From: Fagopyrum homotropicum
Taxonomy: Eukaryota; Streptophyta; Magnoliopsida; Caryophyllales; Polygonaceae
Assembly (NCBI GenBank): GCA_033239125.1
Contig: BSWB01000001.1
Span: forward strand, 136,692,981 to 136,756,980
Length of the DNA: 64,000 nt
Direction: 5' to 3'
The notes beneath the pieces were generated by a model, which was not told where the DNA came from, did not search any database, and saw only the letters and a list, made by a program, of their open reading frames with translations. Numbering within the stretch: the stretch's first letter is position 1; each line of letters begins with the position of its first letter. This document shows, one piece after another, positions 31,100 through 40,929 of this stretch. The translations under genes were made by a program, and so were the position numbers.

Positions 31100-32045
31100 G
31101 AGCTGCAGGATTTTCTTTCTTATTTTTATGCAGTTCAGCTTATTATCCGGTGAGTACTTTATTCCTTAGACTTATTTTGACCCACTGGGACAGTGTGTCC
31201 CAAGTATGGGGTGTTTATTGATGTATTTGACAGTTATTTGAGGTATGACTCTATTTGACCGGATATTTATATTTATGCTTCACTTTTGCATCTATGTGTT
31301 TATCTGAGATTACATGCATACTTACAGGTTATTTGATTGAAAAAAACGTCGAAACTGAAAGAAAACTGGTTTTAAAAAAAATTTTGGACCTCGACCGGGA
31401 CAGTTCTGGCCGAATGAGGTGTTTTCACCTCAGTTGACCTAAGAACACCTCGACCGAGGTGTGTTAACTGAGAGTTTTCGAAACGATTTTTGTGCTCCTT
31501 ATCTGGATATGATCTGAGTGAAGATTTTGCTTACTGATTGGTTTTGAAATCTTTATGTGCTTGAAAGGTTTTATAATATGTTTAAGTTGCTAAATGCTTT
31601 GTTTGAAATTATTTGGCATGTTTAATACTTTGTTTTTATCCAAATTATGTTGAATTTGAAGGTTGACACCGCAAGATAAGTTCTCTCACTTTCTTCCTGG
31701 AAAGACCAAGGCAATTCATTCTTCTCTCTTCTTCTTCTTGATCATGCTTAGCCCCTCATATACATTTTGCCTCCCTTTACCTATCCGGGAATTTGGAAAC
31801 AATCGAAGTGGTGAAAGCAAGTGAAGTAAAAGTTGAGAAGTTGGCTAGAAGTGAAAGTGCTAGAAAGTAATAATAGGTTTGGGGAAATCAATCATGAAGA
31901 TGAGTAACTCGGCACCATTCACATAACCGGGTGTTTGTGTCTTGCCAAAGTCGGATTGAGCGATATTCCTAACGGGTCATGGTATGTGCATCAAGGGTTT
32001 GATGCATCTCAAGAAATTGATGATTGCTGATTTCCTAGGCTTCGG
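31100..32045 (+). other. B2 3' noncoding region, truncated
   Basis: Internal hairpin CACTG-GGA-CAGTG with AAGTATGGGGT at about 31184-31213, family-B palindromes at about 31388-31462, and the cross-family conserved block at 31875-32011. It ends where sequence switches to inverted gag at 32046; terminal polypurine tract and 3' LTR are absent. Confidence 0.75.
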
Positions 32046-32197
32046 TTAGCTCTTCCCTGCTGAGGCGTAGCAGCTCTAGCGCCTCTTTCAACTCGGCCTC
32101 AAGATCGCGATTGTCTTGGTGGGCCATCTTCGCTTCTCTTAAGCGTCGCTTCTCTTAAGCCTCAAGAAATTTAAAGTGCCGTTTTAAATTTCCTGAG
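32046..32197. other. tail-to-tail B2/B3 junction with templated filler
   Basis: After TTCGGTTA the sequence becomes the reverse complement of B2's own gag (about 27563-27655 inverted, including the B2-specific GGCCCACC). TTA is shared at the switch point. The 12-mer CTTCTCTTAAGC then occurs twice, followed by the inverted repeat CTCAAGAAATTTAAA (32161-32175) and TTTAAATTTCCTGAG (32183-32197; one mismatch, 7-nt loop). Inverted B3 3' noncoding sequence begins there. Confidence 0.85.
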
Positions 32198-33086
32198 ATG
32201 CATCAAACCCTTGATGCACATACCATGACCCGTTAGGAATATCGCTCAATCCGACTTTGGCAAGACATAAACACCCGGCTATGTGAATGGTGCCGAGTTA
32301 CTCATCATCATGATTGACTTCCCCAAACCTATTTATTACTTTCTAACACTTTCACTTCCAGCCAACTTCTCAACTTTTCTTTCACCTGCTTTTCACTTGC
32401 TTGCTTCCAAATTCCCGGATAGGTAAAGGGAGGCAAATATGTATATGCGGGGCTAAGCATGATCAAGAAGAAGAGAAGAAAATAATGAATTGCCTTGGTC
32501 TTTCCAAGAAGAAAGTGAGAGAACTTATCTTGTGGTGTCAACCTTCAAATTCAACATAATTTGGATAAAAACAAAGCATTAAACATGCCACAAATTTCAA
32601 ACAAAGCATTTAGCAACTTAAACATATTATAAAACCCTTCAAACATATAAAGATTTCAAAACCAGTCAACAATCAAAATCTTCATTGAGATCACATCCAG
32701 AAAAGAAGCACAAAAATTGTTTCGAAAACTCTCAGTTTGGAAAACCGCCTCGGTCGAGGTGTTCTAAGTCAACCGAGGTGGTCAACCTCGTTTGGCCAGA
32801 ACCATCCCGGTCGAGGTCAAAAAAAAAATTTTCTGTCCAGTTTTTGACGTTTTTTCTCAATCAAATAACTTGTATGCATGCATGTAATCTCAAATAAGCA
32901 AATAGAGCAAAATAAGATCATAAATATCCATCAAAGTAGCATACAATCATCCATAGTCAAGTAATACATAAAATACCCCATACTTGGGACACATTGTCAC
33001 AATGGGTCAAAATAAGTCTAGAAAATAAAGTACTCACCGGACATAGCTGAGCTGCATAATGAATAAAGAAAGAAAATCCTACAAGC
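32193..33086 (-). other. B3 3' noncoding region
   Basis: Contains the conserved block (32194-32330), family-B palindromes at about 32745-32820 and the inverted AAGTATGGGGT motif near 32977-32987 with a hairpin at about 32990-33005. No gene. Together with B2 29.7-32.0 kb it forms one arm of a large inverted repeat. Confidence 0.75.
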
Positions 33087-34481
33087 TCTCATTAATCACG
33101 ATCCGGTGGTGGTGGTGGTGGCCATGGCATGCTCAAACTGGATCTCCGCCATCCGTCATTGATAGTGTTGGCCCTCTAGCATCTGATGAGTCCAGCTCTC
33201 GATCTCTCGGCGCTGGTCGTCAAATCTCTCTTGGATGTCTACAGTCAGGGCAGCATAGGAGTCTATCATCTGCTCGGTGAGGTCATCGATCCGACGGTGA
33301 GCATCTGGATCCCTCTACCGGCGTACCCTACGCCTAGCGGGACGTGCTGGTGCTGCAGCCGGCTCGGTCTCAGTCTCGTCATCATCGAAATCGATGACCA
33401 GCGCACTAGTCCCAGAAGTATCCGTGCCCGTATCCATAGGAACACCACTATCCTCATCATCATCAGCCTCCTCAGCCTCATCCTCCTCAACCTCATCCTC
33501 CTCAGCTGGTGCAGCTGCCGCCTCTCTAGCATCCTCCATAAATGGGATCCACGCAGTCTGCCAGTAATGTGGATCAAACACGGAGAACTGAGCTGACCAT
33601 CTGATCCCCTGCGGTGCAGTCGGCTCCCATGGCATCGCCACATATGGCGTAGTGAGTCCTCGGGGAACCAGTATCCTCCGAGTGATCATCTCCTGAAGTC
33701 CAAGCGGCTTGGCAGCCGCCACCATGGTACAAGCATTGAGGTCCATATCCATGTAACTCGCTATATGAGTCACAATACCTCCACAGCAGATGTCGCCCTT
33801 CGCCTTTGCCTTTATCCTATGCAGATCCTCTGCCAACATCAAACCAAAATATGGGATCCCTCCCGTCACCTTGCAGTACAAGCTCAGAAGCTCCCCCTGT
33901 CTGACCTTCTGGGGCGTCTCAGTACGCGCCAGAAGAGTCTCACTGAATATCCTGTGGGCCAGCCTGAAAGCAAGATGAAATATAATCCGCTCCTTGGAGT
34001 CTTCAGGTCGCCATCTGTCTGCATGCTCAACCACGTGAGCAATCTGTCCCCAGAACTCCCTAGCTACAGCTCGGGAGGGAAAATCAGCAACAGTCGGGAT
34101 GGGGAAGCCAAAGATATCCCGCCAGTGAGCTAAGGGAACCAAGTAATTCCGGTTCATCAATCGGTACTTCACGGCCCGCTCGGTGGGCAAGTAAGTGAAG
34201 GAGCTGACAAAATCCAGGGTCGGCTCCAAGTAGGTCGGGACTCTGATCTCTATGAACTGCTCCAGCCCCACAGCAGAAATCATACGCCTCAAGTCATCAT
34301 CAACGTGGAGGCAGTCAAAAGCTGAAATATCTAGGAAGCGGGGTGCAATCACTGGACGGGCCGCTATACGGTCATAATCGACGTGGTGTCTCTCGTGGAT
34401 CACCGGTCTAGTACGGCGGGAGGAAGAAGGAGGGGAAGGAGAAGATCTGTCCCTCAGGACCAACTGTCTCTCAGAACTCAT
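33087..34481 (-). pseudogene. B3 Athila ORF-1/env-like protein gene
   Basis: ATG at 34481 (MSSERQLVLRDRSSPSPPSSSRRTRPVI). Uninterrupted to 33315: FLDISAFDCLHVDDDLRRM, TYLEPTLDFVSSFTYLPTERAVKYRLMNRNYLVP, AHRIFSETLLARTETPQKVRQGELLSLY, and an acidic Glu/Asp linker ending ARPARRRVRR. TAG at 33315-33317 stands where B4 has a sense codon. The frame continues (DPDAHRRIDDLTEQMIDSYAAL) with another stop, and the C-terminal YPFDPSQYPYV segment is deleted. It is the best-preserved family-B env-like domain apart from B4, but the C-terminus is lost. Confidence 0.83.
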
Positions 34482-34494
34482 TTCTCTGTAATCT

Positions 34495-34585
34495 GTCAGG
34501 TCACCTCGGTTGCTCTGACAACCCTGTAGAACACCTCGACCGAGGAGCAGGCCGACTAGACCGAGGTGAAGAGCTGTTCGATCGA
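34495..34585 (-). repeat. family-B palindromes upstream of the B3 env-like gene
   Basis: CACCTCGG, CACCTCGACCGAG and CTAGACCGAGGTG half-sites in the inverted pre-env position. A second set at 34938-35060 is the post-pol array of B3. Confidence 0.65.
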
Positions 34586-35234
34586 TTCCCTCAAAAATCC
34601 AGTTCTTTTCCCCCAAAATCACTACCACGGGTTCCTATGGGGTACTTAATCTGTTCTTCAAAAAATATAGGGGCAACCAAAGCCCAGAACGAGAGAAAAC
34701 AGTGAGAAATAGAAGATTAGGGTTTTTTCGATTTTTACCCCGATTCGGTCGATTTGGTTCGTTCTTTCTGCAGATTGGTACTTGCAAAACGATCCTCTAC
34801 TCTTTCCTCTCAGTTTAGGAGCAAGAATCGTCGAAAACGAGTGAAGAACAAAGGATCGAGGCGAGAAGTGTGCCGCGGTCGAGGAGAAGGTAAAGAGAGG
34901 AGAGAGAATTCTTCAACCCCTTTTATACCCTTTTCTGGAACTGCTGTCACCTCGGTCGAGGTGGTCTCGATTGGACCGAGGTGGATCTTCAAAAACCCTA
35001 GTCACCTCGGTTGCTCAAGAATCATCTCGGTCGAGGTGCTGTGACAGCAACCGAGATGTGTCTCAGTCAAACTCCGTCATCTCAAATTCTCGAACTTCTG
35101 TCCTTCCAATTGTGCTTCTGGGTTGTATTCCTTCCTTAGATGTCACCTGTTGTCTGTCTAGGACGCCAAAAACAAATCAAAGCAAAAGAAAACTATCTAA
35201 GCTAGACTAGAAAAAAGGAAAAAGAAAGCAATAC

Positions 35235-35252
35235 CTTGGGTTGCCTCCCAAG
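35235..35252 (-). other. post-pol conserved hairpin (B3)
   Basis: Reverse-strand CTTGGG-AGGCAA-CCCAAG, same core as in A1, A2 and B1. Confidence 0.6.
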
Positions 35253-35295
35253 AAGCGCTTGATTTAAGGTCGCTAGCTGGACCGTACTGCATCTC

Positions 35296-36003
35296 TCATG
35301 CGTGATGGGAGGTATCCTCACCCCATACTTCACCTTCATCATGGGGTGAGATAAGTAAGTCTATCAAACGCTCCAACAAGTGCAAGTGCTCATCGGGGAA
35401 TGAATCGTCTATGGGTGGGTTGTCCTTCTCGCGTGAAGATGGAGGTAGCCGGCTGAGGTGATCCGCAACAGAATTGTCGGATCCCTTCTTATCGCGGATC
35501 TCTAGGTCAAACTCTTGAAGCAAGAGAATCCATCGAATAAGGCGTGGCTTGGCATCTTTCTTAGCAAGCAAGTAACGAATGGCTGCATGGTCAGTGTAGA
35601 CAATGACTTTCGCTCCTACTAAGTAAGAACGAAACTTCTCGAAAGCATATACAACCGCCAATAGCTCCTTCTCGGTGGTGGTATAGCTACGCTGGGCTTC
35701 ATCTAGTGTCTTGCTAGCATAGTAAATGGCGGTGGTTCGGCCATCCTTCTTTTGTCCAAGCACCACTCCCACGGCCACATCACTAGCATCACACATGGTC
35801 TCAAAGGGCAAGGTCCAATCCGGAGGTTGGATAATGGGAGCGGAGATCAACGCTTCCTTAATCCTGTAAAATGCATCAAGACACTCCTCCGAAAACTCAA
35901 AAACAACATCTCTATTTAAGAGGTTAGTTAGAGGTTTAGAAATCTTCGAGAAGTCCTTGGTGAATCTCCTGTAGAAACCTGCATGCCCGAGAAAGCTCCT
36001 CAC
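35296..36003 (-). pseudogene. B3 RNase H fused to the integrase tail, integrase deleted
   Basis: Starts in the RT connection (MRSFLGHAGFYRRFTKDFSKISKPLTNL). RNase H follows with MCDASDVAVGVVLGQ, TTTEKELLAVVYAF, VYTDHAAIRYLLAKKDAKPRLIRW and NSVADHLSRLPPSS. After EHLHLLERLIDLL the frame goes directly to a GEVWGE relic of the integrase C-terminus and stops. The whole integrase (about 1.2 kb in A2) is missing. B4 has the same junction, so the deletion predates both insertions. A one-base loss near 36015 separates it from the RT frame. Confidence 0.88.
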
Positions 36004-36569
36004 ACCTTTAACAGAACAAGGGGAGGGAGTTTCTCAATAGTCTCGATCTTAGCGCGATCGACCTCAATACCTCTATTAGAAACGAGGTGTCCTAGCACAA
36101 TGCCTTCATTAACCATAAAGTGACAGTTCTCCCAATTCAGAACGAGATTAGTGTCTTCACATCTTTGTAGCACTAGAGAAAGGTTAGATAGGCAATTATC
36201 AAAAGAGGAACCATATACTGAAAAATCATCCATAAATACCTCCATGATCTCCTCTATATACTCGGAAAAGATAGCCATCATGCATCGCTGGAAGGTAGCG
36301 GGTGCATTGCATAATCCAAATGGCATCCTCCTATAAGCGAATGTCCCCCATGGACAAGTGAAAGTGGTCTTCTCCTGATCATCCGGATGGATAGGAATAT
36401 GAAAGAAACCACTATAGCCGTCTAAATAGCAGAAGTGTGAATGTTGGGTCAACCGTTCGAGCATTTGATCAATGAAGGAAAGTGGAAAATGGTCCTTCCG
36501 AGTGGCCGTGTTCAGCTTCCTATAATCAATGCAAACTCTCCAGCCCGTGACGGTCCTAGTCGGGATTAA
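36000..36569 (-). pseudogene. B3 reverse transcriptase, 3' part, cut by A2
   Basis: From the A2 insertion site: PTRTVTGWRVCIDYRKLN, MLERLTQHSHFCYLDGYSGFF, MPFGLCNAPATFQRCM, FMDDFSVYGSS and ending KLPPLVLLKV after a frameshift. The catalytic FMDD is present. The N-terminal part of RT is at 48657 and beyond on the other side of A2. Confidence 0.88.
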
Positions 36570-38338
36570 TGTTCGCCCCTAAAGGTGTGTGCAAATAAGC
36601 TTTAAATTTATAAAACTAGAATCAAGCAGCAAACCCGCAGTGTACGGATCGACGTAGCTAAGCAAGAATTCCAGAGTATCGAACACAGGGATTTGGGTGG
36701 GAACAAATTCAATTTCAGATTATCAAGCGAGTAAATATGAGAGTTTTGTAAATATTGGGAAAACAACAATCCTAAAGATCCAAGTATCCAGCGGTGCCAA
36801 TCGATTCAAGATATACTTAATGATATAAAGACAGAATTGAGATATGCAAAGGTATACTAATGTAAGGTAATCGTACGGTGAAGTTCCAAAAACCTTATGT
36901 AACTCACCTACAAGGCACTCTCTATACAGGTTGTTGAGGCTCAATATAGAAAGATTCTAAAGGTGAGAATTAGTGTCAAATACCCAAACTTGTAACCCAA
37001 GGATCAAGACTAACTTAACCGATTGAGGTTGTGACACTCACAATCGAGGTAGAGGTTGTTGAGGCTTCACTACCACCTAGAAAAGACAAGTCTAAACTAA
37101 ATTAAAGCAAATCTTTAACTTTGGATTAAAGTAAAAGCAGGCTCGTAGATTTAGGAGAAATTACGGTTAGTTCTTGGTATTCCACGGTCGTGGACTCAAG
37201 AACAGGCCGTAATTTATGGTTTGTCGACGATCTTCTCTAACTCTCAGGGTCTAATCTGTTTGCGATCGATCTATCATCATCTAAGCCACAACTATCAACC
37301 CTTCACCTTAGAATTGTTAAGGGTTTTTAGCCAATAACAGTCATGTTGATATCAATTCAAGAATTAAAAGATAAAAAGATGAAAACTTTCAAGAACTTTC
37401 AATAATCTTCAAACCAATCTCAAAGTCACAATCAAGAACGAGTGTTGTCAAAGGATTCACAATAAAGTAAACAATCACAACTTTAGGAAAGAAGGGAAAA
37501 CGGGATGTCAATCCGTTTTCCAAATCAAACCTAAACAAGAAGAGAGGTCTTCTTGCAAAATCTTCCAAAAGCTTTGATCTTCCGCCAATCCGGAGATCTC
37601 AACAGCAATCTCCACCAAAAGTGCGAGATTAGGGCAATTCCCCGATGCGAACTTCGATCTCCAATGAGATGATCAATGCTTCCAAGCGACGGTGTAGAAT
37701 GAGGTAGCGGGGATTAGCGATCCTAAGCGTCGATCGCCAAAATTCCTTCCTAAGCCAAGATGACGGAATCTTGCTTCGTCCGTCTTTTTATAGGGCAAGA
37801 TAAAATATCGGCCCGACCCAATCTTCAAAAGATCGTGGCTTCAAAGTGTGGCGAAAAGATTCGCCAAGATCACGGTCGTGGAAGTTTCCACGACCGTAAT
37901 TTAGGGGGTGGATTAGGTCACGGTTTGTACCATATATTCCACGACCGTAATAGTTACTGGAATGCATCACGCCTCTCTTGCAAGGTTCTACGGCCGTGGA
38001 ACTGAACGTGGTTCGTAGTACGGCCGTATTTTAGAGCGTGGTTTAGGGCAAGAACGTGATTCTTCCCTAGCCTCGTGCATTTCTCAAGCTAAACTTCAAT
38101 TTGCTTCCAAAGAATGTCCTCAATCTATGGACACACTCAAATAAACTCTTCTTTGCTCGATTCCGTTCGGAAATAGCTCCAAATCACCTATAATCAACAT
38201 AGAACTAGTGTAGACATCCATATCGACAATATAGGTAATACTAGCTCACATATGCATAAAGTTCAATCAAAGACTATCAATATGAATCAAATACGTTTAG
38301 AAAACGTGCCTAAAATATCACAATATTTCATGCTAACA
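36570..38338 (-). repeat. A2 3' LTR
   Basis: 1,769 bp; plus-strand TGTTCGCCCC to CATGCTAACA. Inverted TATA box CTTTTTATA at 37784-37792; family-A palindromes at 37868-38042 and the R/U5 nested hairpin at about 37155-37215. Confidence 0.95.
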
Positions 38339-39561
38339 AATAACCCCATACTTAACACTTGCTTGTCCCTAAGCAAGGTCTTTCAAAAAGCTTTAAACAA
38401 GAGTTAGGATGAAATATGTGTACCTTCTTTTGGGTGAATGTGACTTCTAAAGAATAGATCATTCTCAAACCTTGCTTCAATCGTTTATCAAACTTTCACA
38501 CACCCAATCATAGAGTAAAAAGCAAAGAAAATTCATGAATAAATTTAACTTCTAAACAAGCATCATAACCTTCAAACGTTATCAAAATCAACCATAAGAA
38601 ACTTCAATTTGGATCACCAAGTCATATAACGTTCTTTTGATCTTAAGGACTTTCAAAGAAAAGGTCTAGAATGTGGAAGGGAAGGGAGAACTTTAAAGGA
38701 AAGTGGTGCATGAATCCGGGAAAGTGGACAACTACCTTCTTCTTCTTTTGCGGTTTCCGCAATACTTCACTTAGAGCTTCGCTCTCTTCTTTTCATTTTT
38801 CGACTTTACTTTTGGAGTTATGGACAGAGGTGCACAAAAACCGAAGCCTAGGAGATCGGCGTTTCTCAATTTTTCAAGAGATGCCTCAAACCCTTAGCGC
38901 ACATACCATAATCCGCTAGGAATATCGCTCAATCCGACTTTGGCAAGACACAAACACCCGGCTATGTGAATGGTGCCGAGTTACTCATCGTCATGATTGA
39001 CTTCCCCAAACCTATAATTTCTTTCTATTCTTTTGATTGCAAATAATTGCTCTCATGGCCCTCCCACATCAAACATGCCTTTTTCATTCACTTCTCCAAA
39101 TTCCCGGATAGGTAAAGGAGGCTAATATTTAATGAAGAGCTAAAGTGATCAAAAAGAAAGAAGAAAGAAAGTATCGAATTGCCTTAATCATCTCAACAAG
39201 AAGTATAGGAACTTATAACGTGATTTCAACTTCAATTTCTCAACATGATTTAGGTAACATTTTCACATTATAAAACTTGCAAAAGAGGTAAAATTCATTC
39301 ATTCAAATTCTTTTCAATTCACAATCCTTTTAAGCATGCAATTGTCATTAAACGTGCAACACATAATGAACATGCAACGATAGTCTCAAATGAAAGCGAA
39401 CATAGTAAGTAGAGTTATTACAGACTTTTTAGTACATCCCACCCCATACTTAGGACGAACATTGTCCCTAATGTTCAAAAGAAAGAAGGAAAAGAAAGAA
39501 AAGAAAAAGAAACTCACAAAGTGGTGGCGGGAATGTCTAAAACGAACGGTCATGCATCAAA
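38339..39561 (-). other. A2 3' noncoding region with polypurine tracts
   Basis: On the minus strand the polypurine tract AAGTATGGGGTTATT occupies 38339-38353, next to hairpin CTTGCTT/AAGCAAG at 38358-38377. The conserved block is at 38877-39013. The internal module is AAGTATGGGGT at 39441-39451 with hairpin AACATT/AATGTT at 39458-39475, followed by a purine tract (inverted C/T run) to about 39515. No gene supported. Confidence 0.75.
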
Positions 39562-40109
39562 TCATTGCGGTGCCGTCGGAGGCGGGAATGGGGAGAAGCT
39601 GGAGTCGTAGGGCCGCCCAAACTGCTGGCGGTAGACGTCCCTCATCATGTGGTCGAGGTCGTCGAGGCGTCCGTCTCTAGCGTTGGCCCGGATCTCTAAC
39701 GCTCCAACTCTCTCTGAAAGTCCGGTAGCCCAATCCGGCATCTGCTCGTACCATCCCGGGGCGTGACTGTACCATGCTGGGGCGTCGGATGGTGCTGGTG
39801 CTGGTGGTGGTGCTGATGGCTGCTCCGTGGACCAAGGAGGGGGAACGCCATACCATGTGGGAGGTGTGGTCATTCGCGTAGGCCTCTCACTCACGCTAGC
39901 GCGGCGAGATGATTCTCATGTATGGTCGGGATTCTAGGGTGAGGAGGTGAGGATGGAGGTGAAGGTGAGGATGGAGGTGAAGGAGATGAGGGTGGTGGTG
40001 CCCTAGAGGATGAGGAGGTGGAGGGATTGCCTTTCCTTTTCTTATTCTGCTCACCCTTCTTCTCTTTTATCCTTCCCGACACTCTCCTTACGAAATCCAT
40101 TCTGCACAA
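39562..40109 (-). pseudogene. A2 env-like gene with large internal deletion
   Basis: Start ATG at 40100 (MDFVRRVSGRIKEKK; a second ATG three codons upstream at 40109). The basic and Ser/Pro-rich N-terminus runs to IPTIHENHL, then about 1.04 kb of A1-equivalent sequence is missing. The remaining C-terminus (SERPTRMTTPPTWYG onward) reads in another frame to ...FSPFPPPTAPQ at 39562. The four bases CTCG (inverted CGAG, 39905-39908) are common to both deletion ends in A1, so microhomology joining is likely. The conserved domain is entirely lost. Confidence 0.85.
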
Positions 40110-40165
40110 AAATTACGGTCTGTTCTTCAAGAATTACGGCCGTGGTTTACCCAGAGGCCGTGGTT
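40110..40165 (-). repeat. family-A palindromes upstream of the A2 env-like gene
   Basis: Inverted half-sites TACGGTCTGTTCTT, TTACGGCCGTGG and GAGGCCGTGGTT: a degraded form of the nested palindrome at 11886-11941 in A1. Confidence 0.65.
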
Positions 40166-40558
40166 CATCTCAGAAAATCACGAATCTCAGCAAATCAGCA
40201 GTCAATCACCACAACAAGCAGTCCTAGTCTAATTCCTTGCAGTCTCTATCAGTTCTTCCTAAAAATCTATAGCAAAAATGAACCAAATTGGCGAGAATCA
40301 AGAAGAAAGAATAAACCTCTTTTTCGGATTGAAAAATCCGAAATGCGCGTTTGTTGATGAATTTCTGTTCGATTCGTCGCTTGGATATTGTTTGTGGTTG
40401 AATTTGCTGCAGTTTGGGAAGAAGAATCGTTAGAAACGATTAAAAAACGAAGATTTGAGAGGGGGTCGTGGATTTTCGGCAATTAGGTCGTGGAAAGAGG
40501 GATTTTTGGGATGAGTTTGTGAAGAACGTGGCTTATATAGTTGCAGGCAAAATTTTGA

Positions 40559-40690
40559 AAATCACGGTCTGTCGGGGTGTTCCACGGCCGTGGAAGTGTA
40601 CGGAACCGTGGTTTTGGTGATTTTTCAAAGGCTTTTGGGAATTACGGCCACTGTAGCTATGACGACCGTGATTTAGACCGTGGAACCTCC
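40559..40690 (-). repeat. family-A palindrome array after pol (A2)
   Basis: Includes AATCACGGTCTGT, TTCCACGGCCGTGGAA, ACGGAACCGTGGTTTT, ATTACGGCCA and GACCGTGATTT. Matches 11366-11480 of A1 in inverted order. Confidence 0.75.
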
Positions 40691-40870
40691 TGTAAAGCTC
40701 CAAAGTCCGAATTTCGTCGCTTTTCTTCAACATTATCCTCCCTTTTTCCTTTTCCATCGATCCTGCAACCAAAAACACGAACATACCGGAAGAAATCGAG
40801 GCAAAAACAAAGCAAAAACGTCTATTCTAAGCTAAACTATGAATCGAAAACAAAAACGGAAATGCAATAC

Positions 40871-40888
40871 CTTGGGTTGCCTCCCAAG
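40871..40888 (-). other. post-pol conserved hairpin (A2)
   Basis: Reverse-strand CTTGGG-AGGCAA-CCCAAG, 41 bp beyond the pol stop, the same distance as in A1. Confidence 0.6.
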
Positions 40889-40929
40889 AAGCGCTTTGTT
40901 TAAGGTCCGTAGCTAGACCAATCTCGCAC

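Larger units (their letters stand above)
25615..32045 (+). mobile_element. B2: internally deleted family-B element lacking a 3' LTR
   Basis: 5' LTR, PBS, damaged gag, then a direct jump at 29075 to the post-pol palindrome array, env-like gene and 3' noncoding region. Protease, RT, RNase H and integrase are missing. The element stops at about 32045 inside its 3' noncoding region at the rearranged junction with B3. Left flank in E1 is TCTAG (25610-25614); no matching right flank remains. Confidence 0.88.
32193..36569 (-). mobile_element. B3, 3' part on the minus strand
   Basis: Reverse-strand family-B element without 3' LTR: 3' noncoding region, env-like gene, post-pol block, RNase H and part of RT. 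Interrupted at 36569 by A2 and resumed at 48657 within the same RT codon region. Integrase is absent. Fused to B2 at the left. Confidence 0.9.

Noticed and set aside
33059..33596. plus-strand ORFs of 73 and 136 codons
   Set aside because: Antisense to the C-terminal part of the B3 env-like gene.
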